DNA from: Pseudomonas sp. | Lineage (GTDB): Bacteria > Pseudomonadota > Gammaproteobacteria > Pseudomonadales > Pseudomonadaceae | Direction of reading: 5' to 3' | DNA: 6,597 bases | NCBI GenBank assembly: GCA_029239415.1 | Contig: JAQZAY010000216.1 | Span: forward strand, 1 to 6,597 | In this document: positions 6,198 through 6,597 of the stretch, piece by piece | Layout: the number at the start of each line of letters is the position of its first letter | How positions within the stretch are numbered: position 1 is the stretch's first letter | Position numbers and translations under genes: made by a program | Notes under the pieces: generated by a model | What the model was told of the DNA's origin: nothing | The model's database searches: none | Seen by the model: the letters and a program-made list of their open reading frames with translations, nothing else

Positions 6198-6575
6198 TCA
6201 GCGCAATTGGTCGTGGATCTTGCTGCGCAGCGTGTCGAGGTCGAACGGCTTGGCCAGGATCGGTGCCTTGCGAGTGATCGGGCTGTTGGACTCGAGGATC
6301 TCGGCCGGATAGCCACTGATGAAGATCACCTTCAGGTCAGGGCGCAACTTGACCGCAGGCTCGGCGATCTCCACCCCGGAAATGCCACCGGGCAAGCGGA
6401 AATCGGTGACCATCAGGTCGAGGTGCGGCTTGCTCGCCAGGATAGCGAACGCCTGTTCGCCGTTTTCCGCCACCAGCACGTGATACCCCTCGCCGGCAAG
6501 GTAATCGCGCAAGATCATGCGGATCGCCTCCTCGTCCTCGACGATCAGTACGACATCTTGTGCATCTTCACTCAT
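6198..6575 (-). CDS. Stand-alone CheY-like response regulator (receiver domain only)
   Basis: This 125-residue protein is a single receiver domain with no output domain. It shows the acidic pair Glu13/Asp14 in LIVEDEE, phospho-acceptor Asp58 in MVTDFRLPG, Ser87 at the usual Thr/Ser position (ISGYP) and Lys109 in LAKPF, so it should be phosphorylated by a histidine kinase and act through protein contacts. The style (FISGYP, ILAKPF) resembles receivers attached to or encoded beside hybrid kinases. The ATG at 6575 is preceded by TAGG about seven bases upstream, a usable ribosome binding site. The gene begins 22 bp from the right edge, so its own upstream neighbour and promoter are outside the window. 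It is probably the first visible gene of an operon with the flavin-reductase-like gene. Its cognate kinase could be one of the two nearby hybrids or a gene beyond the window. Confidence 0.92.
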   Translation of the reverse strand: MSEDAQDVVLIVEDEEAIRMILRDYLAGEGYHVLVAENGEQAFAILASKPHLDLMVTDFRLPGGISGVEIAEPAVKLRPDLKVIFISGYPAEILESNSPITRKAPILAKPFDLDTLRSKIHDQLR

Positions 6576-6597
6576 TTCAAAACCTAGATATTCGACA

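Overview
The window is a GC-rich bacterial chromosomal segment. Protein sequences, codon use (strong G/C preference at third positions) and tight gene packing point to a Pseudomonas, probably of the P. putida/fulva type. That attribution rests on recognition, not on a database search. There are no tRNA or rRNA genes, CRISPR arrays, insertion sequences or phage genes.

Layout, left to right. Positions 1-311 hold no recognisable gene. They contain a small inverted-repeat cluster at the left edge, an unexplained open frame on the minus strand that runs off the window, and the leader of the next gene. Positions 312-2504 (+) encode a soluble hybrid sensor histidine kinase (PAS-like, GAF, HisKA, HATPase, receiver). 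Positions 2501-4990 (-) encode a second, related hybrid kinase with an extra PAS domain. The two kinases face each other tail to tail and share a palindromic CTAG in which both TAG stop codons are embedded. After a divergent intergenic region (4991-5171), positions 5172-5570 (+) encode a small GlcG/HbpS-type (DUF336) protein. It converges with a flavin-reductase-domain protein (5581-6162, -). That gene lies 35 bp downstream of a stand-alone CheY-like receiver (6198-6575, -), and the two probably form an operon.

The theme is cytoplasmic signalling. Two membrane-free hybrid kinases and a free receiver give three receiver domains, but there is no histidine phosphotransfer domain and no DNA-binding output domain, so the output must lie elsewhere. 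Two small proteins with possible redox or cofactor links (a possible haem/cofactor binder and a flavin reductase) sit between the kinases and the lone receiver. Whether these genes form one pathway is inference from position only. The most notable observations are the paralogous kinases joined at a shared CTAG stop, the HbpS-like gene divergent from a kinase, and three TGCGAYA repeats with an inverted repeat in the divergent intergenic region.
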